Notes: a model not told the origin generated them from the letters alone. Shown: positions 17,260 through 27,214, numbered from the stretch's first letter. The stretch: DNA of 64,000 nt from Pseudoduganella danionis (GCF_009720775.1 NZ_WNKW01000011.1:1-64000), one strand, 5' to 3'. Numbers and translations: made by a program.

Positions 17260-18126
17260 CTAGCGCAGCGAAGGCTGGAAGTCCTTGTCCGTCACCATGC
17301 CGAATTCGAAGCCGCCCGCCAGCAGTGAGGCGACTATGGTGTCGAGCTTTTTCAGCGTATTCGGATGGATTTCATGCATCAGGATGATGCCGCCGCGACG
17401 CGAGCGGACCGCGGCCAGCACATGGCCCACATAATCGTTCTGGTACTGTCGCGGCACGCCGCAGGAGATCGCCTCGCGCGTATCGATAGCGCCGGTCTTG
17501 TCGAACGCCCAGTCGCAGGAATCCACATGCCAGCCGACGATCTGGTAGCCATGCTGGTGCACCAGCTGATTGGTTTCGCAGGTCGAATTGCCATACGGGT
17601 AGCGGAACAGCTTGGGCAGGTCTGGCGTGGTCAGGCTGTCGGCGCGCAGCACTTCGCCTGTCTGGCGTGCCACATCGATGTCGTGGAAGTTGGGGTGGCT
17701 CCACGAATGGTTGGCCACCACGTCGTGGCCTGCCGCGCGTACCTGCGCTACCAGCTCGGGATACTGGCTGGCCTTTTCGCCCACCATGAAGAAAGTAGCG
17801 TGGATGTTGTACTTCTTCAGCACTTCCAGTATGTATGCGGTGCCTGATGTCGTAGGGCCATCGTCGAAGGTCAGCGCCACGCGGTTCAGTGGCGGCGCGG
17901 TGGCGATTTCGGATTCGTAGCGGCAGTGGCTTTCCAATACTGCCGGTTCCACACTCAGGCGCTCGTGCAGGCGCTTGAGGTGATGCTGGCGTATGCTGGC
18001 TGTTTCGTCCTGTGCCGATGTGGTCGGCGAAGGAGTCTGGCCGGTGGCGGTACAGACAGTGGCGGCGAGGGTGGTGGCCAGTAGCAGGCAGCTGACGGCG
18101 TGCTGGCGATAGCGGGAAGGTTTCAT
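17260..18126 (-). CDS. secreted polysaccharide deacetylase (NodB fold)
   Basis: A 288-residue carbohydrate esterase 4 protein with a signal peptide (MKPSRYRQHAVSCLLLATTL). The five NodB motifs are present: TFDDGP near residue 83, HSWSHP near 138, RYPYG near 173, DSCDWAFD near 199 and LMHEIH near 250. These hold the metal (Asp-His-His) and catalytic residues for removing N-acetyl groups from peptidoglycan, chitin-like or exopolysaccharide chains. It stands between the Fur-type operon and the sulfur genes with about 70 bases to the upstream gene; a link to either is not evident. Confidence 0.88.
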   Translation of the reverse strand: MKPSRYRQHAVSCLLLATTLAATVCTATGQTPSPTTSAQDETASIRQHHLKRLHERLSVEPAVLESHCRYESEIATAPPLNRVALTFDDGPTTSGTAYILEVLKKYNIHATFFMVGEKASQYPELVAQVRAAGHDVVANHSWSHPNFHDIDVARQTGEVLRADSLTTPDLPKLFRYPYGNSTCETNQLVHQHGYQIVGWHVDSCDWAFDKTGAIDTREAISCGVPRQYQNDYVGHVLAAVRSRRGGIILMHEIHPNTLKKLDTIVASLLAGGFEFGMVTDKDFQPSLR

Positions 18127-18196
18127 GCCGCTATTATAAACAGCCAGCCTCAGCCGGGGCAGGTGGGCGCTGCCCGCTCGGGCAGCGCCGCGGCAT

Positions 18197-19012
18197 TCAC
18201 AGTGCCCGCACGAATAATGCCAGTGCGACGCAGGCCGATACCAGCGCAAACGCCTGTTGCAGTACCGGCCCCGCCAGCCTCGCCGCCAGCAGACGGCCGC
18301 TGCCCATACCGGCCAGTGCACCAGCCGAAAACGGCAGGGCGATGGCCCATTGCAGGTGGCCGGTGGCGGCGCTGGCTGCCACACCCGAAAATGAGACGAG
18401 GGCGATCACGGCGAGCGAAGTGGACAGAATAGACTGGGTGTTCAGATCAGTGTAGCGCTGCAGGGCGGGCACCATGACGAAGCCGCCGCCTACTCCCAGC
18501 AAGCCGGACAGTCCGCCGGCCAGCAGTCCGGACATGGCCAGCGCACGGGCACAGGGAGCAGTCCAGTTCAGCTTCCCGCGCTGGATGTCCAGCCGGCATG
18601 GCGGGGCGGCGCCGGTCTGGCTAGCGGCTACGCCTGCATTGCCGCCGTTGCCGCTTGCTGCCGTGGCACGCTGGTAGACGCGCCACGCGACATACAGCAG
18701 CACCAGTGCGAACACCATACTAAGTGGCCGGTTGGGTGTGCGCTGCGCTAGCCACAGGCCCAGCGGCGAGCAAAGTATGCCGGCGCTCGCGATGAGCAGG
18801 GCGGCCTTGTAGCGCACCGTACCGTTCTTCAGACCCATGATGGCACCCAGCGCAGCGGCCAGTGCTACGGCCAGCAGGCCGATAGGCCCAGCCTGCGCCA
18901 TGCTGAGCCCGGCACCGAAGACCAGTAGCGGCACTGCCAGTATGCCGCCGCCTGCACCGGTCAGCGCCAGAATGATGCCGACCGTGAAACCTAGCAGGCT
19001 GACGACCATCAT
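18197..19012 (-). CDS. TauE/SafE-family sulfite exporter-like permease
   Basis: A 271-residue membrane protein of the TauE/SafE (DUF81) family, with two homologous halves each starting with a glycine-rich stretch (LALTGAGGGILAVPLLVFG near residue 15; GLLGVGGGFVMVPALQRY near 165). Family members export sulfite or other sulfur-containing anions. It starts 28 bases after the sulfide:quinone reductase-like gene and was probably the last gene of that operon, where it would dispose of the sulfite made from sulfide. Confidence 0.87.
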   Translation of the reverse strand: MMVVSLLGFTVGIILALTGAGGGILAVPLLVFGAGLSMAQAGPIGLLAVALAAALGAIMGLKNGTVRYKAALLIASAGILCSPLGLWLAQRTPNRPLSMVFALVLLYVAWRVYQRATAASGNGGNAGVAASQTGAAPPCRLDIQRGKLNWTAPCARALAMSGLLAGGLSGLLGVGGGFVMVPALQRYTDLNTQSILSTSLAVIALVSFSGVAASAATGHLQWAIALPFSAGALAGMGSGRLLAARLAGPVLQQAFALVSACVALALFVRAL

Positions 19013-19040
19013 CGCGTGTACTCCTTGCAGTGGCGGCCCC

Positions 19041-20711
19041 TCATTGGTCGGCCAGTTCCGGTTTGGCCAGCCACTCGCGGCCTTTCAGCATGCCTTTCCA
19101 GTACAGCGGCGGCAGGATGCGTTCTTTCAGCAGCCATGCCAGCCGCGAGGGACGGGTGCCATCGAGCAACCAGCGCGGGAAGCTGGGCGCCAGCTTGCCG
19201 CCATAGGTGAATTCGGCTAGCACGATTTTGCCCCGTTCCACCGTGAGCGGGCAGGAACCGTAGCCGTCGTACTGGGCGCTGCCTTCGGCCTTGCCCATGG
19301 CGGCAAGCAGATTGTGCGCCACCACCGGCGCCTGCTTGCGCGCCGCTGCCGCGGTTTTGGCATTGGGGGTGTTGGCGACGTCGCCCAGCGCATAGATGTT
19401 CGGCCAGTTCTTGTGGCGCAGCGTGGCCTGATCGACGTTGACCCAGCCCGCTGCATCGGCCAGCGGGCTGACGCGGATAAAGTCTGGCGCCACCTGTGGC
19501 GGCACCACGTGCAGCAGATCGAATGGGCGCTCGACCAGCTGTTCGACGCCGTTGGCACCGGTGCAGCGGAAGGTGGCGATTTTGCCAGGGCCGTCGACGC
19601 GCACCAGCGTATTGCCGAAGCTAAGCTGGATGCCGTAATTCTGCACATACTCCATCAGTGCCGGCACGTAGTCGGCCACGCCGAACAGGGCGGCGCCGGC
19701 GCTGCAGAATTCGATATCGATGTGTTCCAGTGCGCCGTTGCGCTTCCACTGGTCTGCCGACAGATACATGGCCTTCTGCGGCGCACCGGCGCATTTGATC
19801 GGCATGGGCGGCTGGGTGAAGATGGCGCGGCCTCTGCCCAGTTCATTCACCAGCTTCCAGGTGTAGGGCGCCAGATGGTACAGATAGTTGGAAGTGACGC
19901 CATTGCGGCCTAGCGTATCGGATAGGCCTTCGATGGCATGCCAGTCCAGTTTCAGTCCCGGGCAGACTACCAGTTGCTGGTATTTGACCACGCGGCAGCC
20001 ATCGAGGATCAGGGCATTGCGCTCCGGTTCGAAGGCTGCCACGGCGGCCTTGATCCAGTGGACCCCGCGCGGGATGGTGGCAGCCATGGTATGGGCCGTG
20101 GTGGCGGCATCGAATACGCCGCCGCCTACCAGCGTCCAGCCGGGCTGGTAGTAGTGCACGTCGGCCGGATCGATGATGGCGATGTCCAGTTCCGGATCGC
20201 GCGCCAGCAGGCTGGCTGCGGTGGCGATGCCGGCGGCGCCGCCGCCGATGATGACGATGGCGTGCGCCACTTCCACATCATCGAGCGGCGTGCGGCCCTG
20301 ATTGATGATGCGGCGCACCACGCCTTTCATGTCGTAGCCGGCTTTCTGTGCCACAGCGACGATTTCGGGCAGCGACTTGCTGCGTGCTTCGGCCAGTGCC
20401 CACATGGTGGTCGAGCGCATGCCGGTACGGCAGTAGGCCAGTACCGGTTTGGGCAGCTCGGCCAGTACCTGACCGAATAGCTGGCCCTGTTCATCGCTGA
20501 CCTTGCCCGATACAGCGGGTAGGTAGTAGGTGCGCAGTCCCAGTGCCTGTGCGGCACGTTCGATTTCCGCATAGAGCGGCTGGTCGCCTGCTTCACCGTC
20601 GGGGCGGTTGCAGATAACGGACTAGAAGCCGGCGGCGCGGATCTGCACCAGATCTTCCGGCAGGATCTGGGCTGCGACAGATAGCGCGGCACTCAGTGTG
20701 TGGAATTCCAT
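19041..20711 (-). pseudogene. DUF442 phosphatase-sulfide:quinone reductase fusion with amber stop
   Basis: From the ATG at 20711 (good AGGAG upstream) a frame encodes MEFHTLSAALSVAAQILPED and continues for 29 codons, then a TAG at 20622-20624, then carries on in the same frame to 19041. Without the TAG the protein would be 556 residues: an N-terminal DUF442/Blh-type tyrosine phosphatase-like domain (catalytic AYCRTGMRS near residue 92) and an FAD-dependent SQR domain (IIGGGAAGIATAASLL near 152; terminal GDVANTPNAKTAAAARKQ). Related bifunctional proteins oxidise sulfide. The TAG replaces what is probably an AAG lysine codon. A shorter protein could start at 20420, keeping SQR. Confidence 0.85.
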
Positions 20712-20732
20712 GTTGGTCTCCTCCTGGTTGTT

Positions 20733-20874
20733 CTAGACGGCGTTGAGCGGGATTTTGATGTAGCGCGTGCCATTGGCTTCGGCCGGCGGCAGGTGGCCGG
20801 CGCGCATATTCACCTGCACCGACGGCAGCAGCAGCACCGGCATATCGAGCGTGGCATCGCGCTGCGAGCGCATG
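20733..20874 (-). pseudogene. MBL-fold hydrolase (Blh/persulfide dioxygenase-like), C-terminal remnant
   Basis: The last 46 codons of a metallo-beta-lactamase-fold protein are left, ending RYIKIPLNAV; the segment PVLLLPSVQVNMRAGHLPPA is typical of sulfur-dioxygenase-like Blh proteins. The frame is broken at about 20875 where the Tn7-like element begins. Together with the following SQR and TauE genes this reproduces the layout of bigR-type sulfide-detoxification operons; the regulator and the N-terminal part of this gene are gone. Confidence 0.75.
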
Positions 20875-21087
20875 GCGTAGTGGAAAGCGAAAGTGTCACT
20901 TTTGCGACGGTAAATGTGTCAATCCATCTTTTCAGAGTCGGGAAAGTTGAAATTCTTTAATATTTTCAACGGCTTACCGAATTTGGAAAGCAATTGTGTC
21001 AACTGGAATGCAAGGAAAGGAAATGTGTCACTTCCTTGGCGCCGAAAATCGGCACCGATTCGCATCGTCAGCGTCATATCGATACGA

Positions 21088-21705
21088 TCAGAAATACGCA
21101 AAATAGCTCCATCGCAGCCGCGTGATGGCGATGCGCGCCTTCTTGTTGAATGGACGCATGTTCCTCGACGAAACGGGCGGCGATGCGCCATATAGGTGGC
21201 CACAGTTTCCGCATCGGTAGGGCGCGTCGAGCAGGGCTACGTTGAGTCGGTAGGGCGCCTTGGCGCCGCAAGTGCGACAGGCGATTTCCAGCGGGTCGCC
21301 ATGCACCGGGCAGCATTTGTTGGTGCCGACCTGATGCACCACACTGTGATAGCCACGGCACAGGCATTTCCGGCAATACCGGAAATGGTTGCCGGCGGTG
21401 GCCTGCAACGCATCGGGGAGCACAGAGTCCCACACCAGTTTGAGCGGTAGCCCCAGGGTGAGATGTAAGCGGCACAGGTCGACCTCCGAGCGGCATGCCG
21501 CCACGCCCTCATATGGGTCAATGTCAGACTTGGCCAACTGCGTGGTGATCGCCTGACCGGATAGCCGGTTCATCCTGGCCAGCTTCCACAGGATGGACAC
21601 GATCGATTCAAACGGATCGAGCCATTTCGGGTCGAACACGTAGCCGAAAGACGGCGTCAGCGCGCGCTCGTCGAACAGCATGATGGGCAAGCTCTTGGCC
21701 TCCAT
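21088..21705 (-). CDS. tniQ: short TniQ-family targeting protein, copy 1
   Basis: A 205-residue protein beginning MEAKSLPIMLFDERALTPSF, with a zinc-finger cluster (CRKCLCRGYH, then CCPVH, CRTC, CGNCG) typical of TniQ/TnsD N-terminal regions. Such proteins choose the target site and recruit TnsC/TniB. It is much shorter than TnsD and ends near the element terminus, so the C-terminal part is missing or this is a compact TniQ. The start overlaps the preceding tniB frame. The second copy at 33736-34353 is almost identical. Confidence 0.78.
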   Translation of the reverse strand: MEAKSLPIMLFDERALTPSFGYVFDPKWLDPFESIVSILWKLARMNRLSGQAITTQLAKSDIDPYEGVAACRSEVDLCRLHLTLGLPLKLVWDSVLPDALQATAGNHFRYCRKCLCRGYHSVVHQVGTNKCCPVHGDPLEIACRTCGAKAPYRLNVALLDAPYRCGNCGHLYGASPPVSSRNMRPFNKKARIAITRLRWSYFAYF

Positions 21706-21709
21706 GGCA

Positions 21710-21872
21710 TCACGCGGCGCTGGACAGTTCCGACAGGCTGCAAGTGGTCGCCACCCGAGCCTGGACATAGCCGGAACTGCGCACCGCCTGGATCCACAAC
21801 TGGGCCGACGGCCGGTAATGCGCAGCGTCCTGCAGCTCGCTTTCCTTGAGCACGATCTCGACGGCACGGGTG
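21710..21872 (-). pseudogene. tniB/tnsC C-terminal fragment
   Basis: The last about 54 codons of the TniB ATPase (RAVEIVLKESELQDAAHYRP, ending LSELSSAA) match the complete copy at 34358-35347. The Walker motifs are gone. The fragment is joined to the tnsB start at 21872, probably by deletion at a short shared ACAC/CGTGCC sequence. Confidence 0.8.
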
Positions 21873-22049
21873 TCGGTTGATGCCTGTCCGCTCTTCAATC
21901 AGGCGTATGGCCTCTCCTTCGGCATACAGCTCAATTGCTCTCCGTCTTTTGGAAAAAATGATGCGCTGTGCATCGGAGAGGGCATTGAAATCAACGTCTG
22001 GCCAGATACCGATGTCGATGCCATGAAGGTCTCTGCGTTGACGATTCAT
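21873..22049 (-). pseudogene. tnsB/tniA N-terminal fragment
   Basis: From the ATG at 22049, about 58 codons encode MNRQRRDLHGIDIGIWPDVD and then a helix-turn-helix (RRRAIELYAEGEAIRLIEER TGINR) as in the DNA-binding N-terminus of TnsB/TniA-type transposases. The DDE catalytic domain is deleted. The start overlaps the tnsA stop in an ATGA, giving the canonical tnsA-tnsB order. Confidence 0.75.
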
Positions 22050-22666
22050 GATAGCGGCCTCACCGGGTGAATTGAAGTCAAGAACGAAAGTTCTTCCGCG
22101 TGCAGCTGCGGAGCCTGGAGTTTTCCAGCATGGAGTAAGCAAAAGATGGCTGCTCGCACAGGCGTTGGATCACCGGTGGAAAATTCCTGCTCGATGCGGG
22201 AAAGCTGCATCGGCTCGGCTACAAATTTCAGGATCGATTGTTGGAGCGAGGGGGGGATATCTTTTCGAGAGCAGGTGATTGCCACCAGCATGCGCTGCCA
22301 GTTGTCGGTCCACATTTTGCTCGCCAAAAGTTCGGCGGGCGGTACGATGCGGACCGCCATTTCGACGCCATCGATTATCGTGCTGCGCGCCTCGCAGGCA
22401 TCGTCCATGACGAGCAACGTTTCGCGGTCGCCCTGACGTACCCAGAAGTCGACTTGTAGTACCTCATCCGCGAAATTCAAGTCGAGCGGGCGTTCGCAAA
22501 ATGTCTGGATTGTTGGATCAACTTCGAGACGTATCCACTGTTCAAAAACGGCTTCGCCAAAGCACTGCAGGCGCCGGCCCAGCTTCAGGCTGTACGCCTC
22601 GATGATGCGAGAGCCGGCAGGCCTTGCGCGCGGAACAGCCGATTGGAATCGTGCGGTTTTGCTCAT
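22046..22666 (-). CDS. tnsA: TnsA-like transposon endonuclease
   Basis: A 206-residue protein of the TnsA N-terminal endonuclease family: the segment EAVFEQWIRLEVDPTIQTF, followed by CERPLDLNF and LQVDFWVRQGDRETLLVMDD, corresponds to the FE...LE.DP.V..F..QP and PDF region of TnsA, where PD-(D/E)XK residues cut the 5' strands at the element ends. The usual E/Q-x-K is not obvious after the VDF aspartate (MDD instead), so activity is uncertain. In copy 2 only its first about 14 codons are left and the ATG is changed. It starts about 180 bases from the right end. Confidence 0.72.
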   Translation of the reverse strand: MSKTARFQSAVPRARPAGSRIIEAYSLKLGRRLQCFGEAVFEQWIRLEVDPTIQTFCERPLDLNFADEVLQVDFWVRQGDRETLLVMDDACEARSTIIDGVEMAVRIVPPAELLASKMWTDNWQRMLVAITCSRKDIPPSLQQSILKFVAEPMQLSRIEQEFSTGDPTPVRAAIFCLLHAGKLQAPQLHAEELSFLTSIHPVRPLS

Positions 22667-22839
22667 GATTTCAGCAGCTTATCGCTGCTGCCGCATCTTC
22701 AAAGCTGCGAGTTGACGGATTTTCTTTCCGATGCTACGAGTTGACACAATTGCTTTCTTGGACGTGCCGGTAAATGTGTCACTTTCCGGCCGCGGTCAAG
22801 AGGGAAGCAAGCGTTGAAACCGGTGACACAATTGCTTTC

Positions 22840-24894
22840 CTCTACGGCTGTAAGCTGGCTCTGATGGCTCTTACATTTGACGAACACGTTGTTCCACTCG
22901 CTGCCCTGAGCTTTGTGACAGGTAATTGCGTAGCCGAACTTGAGTCTTAGCGCGTTGAAATATGGGTCAGCTTTCAAGGCATGCTTGAACTCCGTACTAT
23001 TGCGTTTCAATTTCGGATTCCGGATGCAAAAATCAAGGTAGAGGGCTTTGTTTTGGTCAGAGGACAGCGCAGCCTCTTTTGAGTAAAGCAGGTCCTCGAT
23101 TATTTTGGCGTTGAAAAAATGGGAGGTGCCATCGAGGCTCTTGAAGCCAACGACGACATCTTTGAAGTGTAGGGAAACGGGAATCTCTTCAAGCTTTCCT
23201 GTGTTGGCGGATTTCCTTTTCAAGGTAACGGTGCGCTTATCCGAACCGGAGAGTACCTGCCGTATTAGGCCGAAGTCACCGTTGGATATGAATATGGCGT
23301 ATGCGTCGCTGTTGGAGGTGGACATCACCTTGTCGCCCGCCACCACTTTCGGACAATTGGGGAAAAAGTGCTCACGGATTCGTTGGTTGTAGTCCCCAAC
23401 ATCGGAGTTCGAATGGGCGATTATTATCGACTCCCCGTTGACCTTTCCGCCGCATGATTCGAGGTAGCGCTCTACCAGGTTGGCATGTGTGACCATTTGG
23501 ACGTCTGGTTGGGCGAAGTCAATTGTCAGCTGGTTGAACGAGTTGTCCTGCAATGCTTTGCGAAGCGGAATTGCGTTCGCGATTACACCGCTCTCAGATT
23601 TCTGGCGAACGACCTCGGAGAGTTCGAACTCGGTTGAGCGGACATTGTGCTGCTGGTATAGGTAGCTGGCATCTAACGCTGGCGAGAAGTTCATGCCAAC
23701 GGGAGGAAGCTGGGCGTTGTCACCAATGAAAATAACTTTCTTTTCGTGGTCGTTGTGGTCCAGGTTCACGAACTTTAGGAAGTCGGCGAGCAAGTATCCC
23801 GTTCCGAAGCGGAAAAACTCCGCCTCCTGGTAGACGTCAGGAATCATGGAGGCTTCGTCCACAATATAAACAGTGTCGGCCGAGAGGTTGTTCACTGCTA
23901 GCTCAGCGTAGAACTTGAAGGTTTCGGTTCCGTCGATGTCGTCGTCCCGATACTCGGCGATATCCTTGAACGAGTAAATGGTCTTGTGAATGGTGTATGC
24001 ACTTGACTTGGTTTTCTTAGAAATAACCTTTGAAGCCTTGCCTGTAGGCGCAGCGAGGACGTAGTTGCGGCCGATGGCTCGAAAATACTCGGTTGGACCC
24101 TTGGTGATGAAGGTTTTTCCTGTGCCTGCATAGCCTTTGAGTAGAAAAACGCTTTCCGTCTTGCCTTTAAGGAACCGTTCGAGACTATTGACTAGTTCCT
24201 CTTGGCCGTCGGTCAAGGAATACTCTGCGAACGCGTCATGAATGTTAATGAGTTTGCGGGTGTTCGCAGGCTTGAAGTCGATTGTTTCCGAGGCTTTCGC
24301 GGAAGCATTTTTGAAGTTCACGACTTCAGACTCGTCTAGTGTTTGACCGAGTTCCGCGATTTGTGCCTGGGAGGCCTTCTCGAAAGCCTCCACGCGGCTC
24401 AGCTCTTCCTTTGCAGAAGCCAGTTGCTTGGCGACCATATCAGCCGTTTCTGTGGAGTAAGCTGAGAGTACGGCAGGTTTGGCTGGAGGCTCATAGGCGG
24501 GGTAGGACTCTAAGGAGTCCCCGCTGTAGGTCTTGTATAGCCACTGCCCGAGAAGGTAAGTTTCCTCAATTAGTTGTAGGGACGTCCCGGTGTCCATAGT
24601 GCAGCCGTGGGCGGCCTTATTGCCAAGCATGCGAAGTGCATGAAGCTTCTGCAAAACAGCTTCGCCGACGACGTCTTGGAAGAAGGGGGATTTAAGCTTC
24701 TCGAAAAAGCTGTCAGATGGCTCGCTTGGAAGCCTCAGCTCCCTATAAAGAAAGCCCACGAGGGCTTCCGCGAAGCAGCGAAGCTTGACAGCGGCGGTGT
24801 GTGGGTCAGTGTGTGCGTAATGTTCGGCGAACGCTGCATGTTCGTATAACTGGGGCCAGCGGGCTTTTAGTGGCTGGAAGTTGCTCGATTTCAT
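22840..24894 (-). pseudogene. DUF4145-SF1 (RecD-like) helicase, truncated at the C-terminus
   Basis: About 680 residues remain. An N-terminal DUF4145-like region (residues 5-125, AALRMLGNKAAHG-type motif as LGNKAAHGCTMDTG) is followed by a coiled coil and an SF1 helicase/AAA core with Walker A GYAGTGKT near residue 255 and Walker B VYIVDEAS near 330; the C-terminal helicase motif starts (YAITCHKAQGSEW) and is then cut at about 22846 by the Tn7-like right end, losing the last motif. Base composition is lower in GC than its neighbours, and it lies beside an attachment-site remnant; such helicases are common in defence or genomic islands. Likely inactive. Confidence 0.82.
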
Positions 24895-25534
24895 TATATT
24901 GTCTGGCCGATGGCGCGGCGATGTGATTGCATACTGACAATATAACCCAACAGAAACATCTTATGCATGTTGGCATGCGTCTATTTATGATGTTGATAAC
25001 GCAATACTAAGTCGGCACCTGCCTACAACGCAAATATCGTAGCTTATTAACAACTGGAGAGTTTTTGCTGGCGAGCAAGACGACATTTTCCTATTCACTC
25101 TTCAGTATCAACTCCATTTCGCTGCCTAATTGATTCATTGGGGTTGATGGGGGAGACGTTAATTCTTATGAAAGCCACGATGCCTGCATGCGTTTCGCCA
25201 CTGGTCCACCTCCCTTGCTCTAGCTATGGCGTGCCTCCAATCCTCTAGGGTTAGGTGTAACCGGCTTCTGGCAACTGAGGAGAGCTGAAGTAATGGCGTA
25301 AAGTGGTCTAGTAGTACACTTTTCTTTCTTGGATTATTCGGCGCGAAAAATCGAAGCTGAATACAGTTCCTGAAGGTCTAAGGTGGTTTAGTTCGCGAAA
25401 TTCTTGGGAAAAGTTTGGGAAAGAAAATCGTCGATTTTCTTCCCAATCCTTCCTCATATTGCCTCAGTTTCGATTTTGGAATATTATGAAATTTCAAGGA
25501 GTTACGGCGAACTAAGCCACTTTTTCCTAATAGA
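24895..25534. other. non-coding stretch upstream of helicase
   Basis: About 640 bases with no credible gene. The only longer open frame, at 25378-25653 on the minus strand, runs through the tRNA fragment and is an artefact. A short inverted repeat AAAATCG/CGATTTTC sits at about 25424-25441, next to the tRNA fragment, and may be part of an integration junction. Confidence 0.5.
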
Positions 25535-25587
25535 CGGCTGGCCTCCGAAGCCAAGGGTCGTGGGTTCGATCCCCGCCAGCCGCACCA
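25535..25587 (+). other. tRNA-Arg(CCG) 3' fragment, attachment-site remnant
   Basis: The 3' half of a tRNA is recognisable: anticodon stem-loop GGCCTCCGAAGCC (anticodon CCG, Arg), variable loop AAGGGTCG, T-arm GGGTTCGATCCCC and the acceptor end GCCAGCCGCACCA. The 5' half is absent; the bases before it do not form D-arm or acceptor strands. Integrases that target tRNA genes leave exactly such a 3' copy at one end of the inserted element, so this is probably an attR/attL scar of an island that carried the adjacent helicase. Confidence 0.78.
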
Positions 25588-25880
25588 TAAAATCAAGCAC
25601 TTACGTGATTTCGCTCCGAGCCTTCGTTGGTTTGGATACTCCGCATTCCCCAATGTAGCCGCTGTGTCAGCCGATTGATCGCGCCGACCTTAGCGTGTCA
25701 AGCCTGATTGCGCCCCTCTACTGTGGTATTTACATTTGATTTGGCACAGGCGGTGTGCCTTCCCGCAGAATTGTTTTTATTCGGCAGCCGCCTATCAGCG
25801 CATCGTCGTTTTGGCGTAGAGCGAATGCCTGAACGCAGCCGTGCCATCGCGTCTTGCGCTGTCGTCGGACGAGGATAGCG

Positions 25881-26549
25881 TCAGCGTTGCAGTGTGACCG
25901 CACCATGCCAGTATTCCCGCAGCGATTGCACGAGTTCGCTCTGGAATTCGGGACGGATCGGCGCGAACACGGGATCGGCAAGCAAGGCGCGTACATTCGG
26001 CGGGTAGTCGAGGGACTGCCACAGGCCGCGCGTCAACGCGTAGGTACGTATCAGCAGGGTTGTGCCACGACCAGCCGCTAGCTGCAGGGTGGTATCCAGT
26101 AACTGGCCTGCGTTGACCAGACCTTCGGTCAGATTCAGTTTGAACTGCCGCAGTTGGCTGATGTCGAGATTCTGCTCCAGTACGCTGTACGCCATGGCGT
26201 CGAGGCGCAGCAGTTCTGGCCGCGCTTGCAGATAGGCGACATAGCGCTGGATAAACCGTTCCAGCAGATCGGGCTGTCCTGCATCGCTGAAGCCGCTATG
26301 TACTTCTGCCAGCAATCCGGCAAAATCCTCGGCCAGCAAGGCGATAAAGATCTCTTCTTTGGTGCGGAAATACAGATACACCGTGCCCTTGGCCAGTGAC
26401 GCTGCTTCGGCAATGCGCGCCGCAGACGGTAGTTGCCGGCTATCTTCGAGAAATAGCTGGCGCGCGGCTGCGAGGATATCCGCGCGGCGAGCGGCCTTGT
26501 CATCGGAGCCGATCGCTCTGGCTTTGGGACGGGGAGGGGATTTGAGCAT
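25881..26549 (-). CDS. TetR-family regulator
   Basis: A 222-residue protein with an N-terminal TetR helix-turn-helix (RRADILAAARQLFLEDS, then AEAASLAKGTVYLYFRTKEE) and a ligand domain. Last gene of a minus-strand group after the SDR and NmrA-like genes, with 26 bases to the gene before it. Two palindromic operators upstream of the SDR start at 28028 are the likely binding sites, so it probably represses the whole group. The start at 26549 is chosen because the helix-turn-helix family usually begins 20-25 residues before the first helix. Confidence 0.87.
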   Translation of the reverse strand: MLKSPPRPKARAIGSDDKAARRADILAAARQLFLEDSRQLPSAARIAEAASLAKGTVYLYFRTKEEIFIALLAEDFAGLLAEVHSGFSDAGQPDLLERFIQRYVAYLQARPELLRLDAMAYSVLEQNLDISQLRQFKLNLTEGLVNAGQLLDTTLQLAAGRGTTLLIRTYALTRGLWQSLDYPPNVRALLADPVFAPIRPEFQSELVQSLREYWHGAVTLQR

Positions 26550-26575
26550 GGGGCAAAGTATACCGTCTTGCCGTG

Positions 26576-27214
26576 TCAGTCGTGTAGCCCGGATGACTCG
26601 ATGATATGCGTGCCAGCGCTGCCCGACATGGCGGCGCCTAACATGGCCTGCGCAACGCGGCTGGTTGGAACGGGACGCCAGCGGCGCGGTACCAGCGGCC
26701 CCAGTAGTCGCGCCATGCATAGGGCCATGGTTTCGGCGGGACGGCTGTCCGGACGTGGCCCGCCATCCAGTAGTGAGGGGCGCACCAGCGTTAGCGAGCG
26801 GAACCCCAGCGCATGCAAGGCCTGTTCGGTCTCGCCTTTGACGCGCAGGTACAGATTGCTGCTGCGCTGATCCGCTCCGAGCGAGGAGTTCAGAACAAAC
26901 ACGGGTGTGCCGGCGGCCTGCGCTAGCCGGGCGGCGGCCAGCACGTAACTATGGTCGACGCGGCGAAACGCGCTGGCAGATCCGGCCTGACGCATGGTTG
27001 TTCCCAGCGCACACAGTACCGCGTCCGCCTGCCACCATTCGGCGTCTTCGGGGAGCTGTTCGTAGTCGACGATTGGATTCAATAGTCTGGCGTGCGCGGG
27101 AAGCGCGCGGCGGGTTGGCGCAATGACTAGTTGAACCTCAGGCTGCGCCAGTGCCTGTTGCAGCAATTGTTGGCCAACCAGGCCGCTGGCACCCAGTATC
27201 AGTATGCGTTTCAT
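26576..27214 (-). CDS. NAD(P)-binding oxidoreductase of the NmrA/HTATIP2 type
   Basis: A 212-residue Rossmann-fold protein: MKRILILGASGLVGQQLLQQ at the N-terminus, then CALGTTMRQAGSASAFRRVD near residue 68 and NLYLRVKGETEQAL near 120 as in NAD-dependent epimerase-like and NmrA-like short proteins. The YxxxK pair is seen as Y...K in this segment. The substrate is unknown. It sits between the SDR gene and tetR and is expected to be under the same repressor. Confidence 0.8.
   Translation of the reverse strand: MKRILILGASGLVGQQLLQQALAQPEVQLVIAPTRRALPAHARLLNPIVDYEQLPEDAEWWQADAVLCALGTTMRQAGSASAFRRVDHSYVLAAARLAQAAGTPVFVLNSSLGADQRSSNLYLRVKGETEQALHALGFRSLTLVRPSLLDGGPRPDSRPAETMALCMARLLGPLVPRRWRPVPTSRVAQAMLGAAMSGSAGTHIIESSGLHD

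Larger units (their letters stand above)
20875..22846 (-). mobile_element. Tn7-like element, internal-deletion derivative 1
   Basis: The ends carry repeated TnsB-type binding motifs (AAATGTGTCA-like) at about 20891, 20916, 20992 and 21021, and the inverse at about 22711, 22748, 22773 and 22818, with GGAAAGC termini. Inside, on the minus strand, tnsA is followed by a tnsB start, a deletion junction near 21872, the tniB (tnsC) end and tniQ. Positions 20875-21870 repeat 33523-34518 with few mismatches. The ends are placed within about 6 bases. It has no working tnsB and so cannot move by itself. Confidence 0.85.

Noticed and set aside
25378..25653. Minus-strand open frame containing a WCGWRGSNPRP-like stretch
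   Set aside because: This is the well-known artefact produced by translating a tRNA 3' region on the opposite strand; the tRNA-Arg fragment lies inside it.
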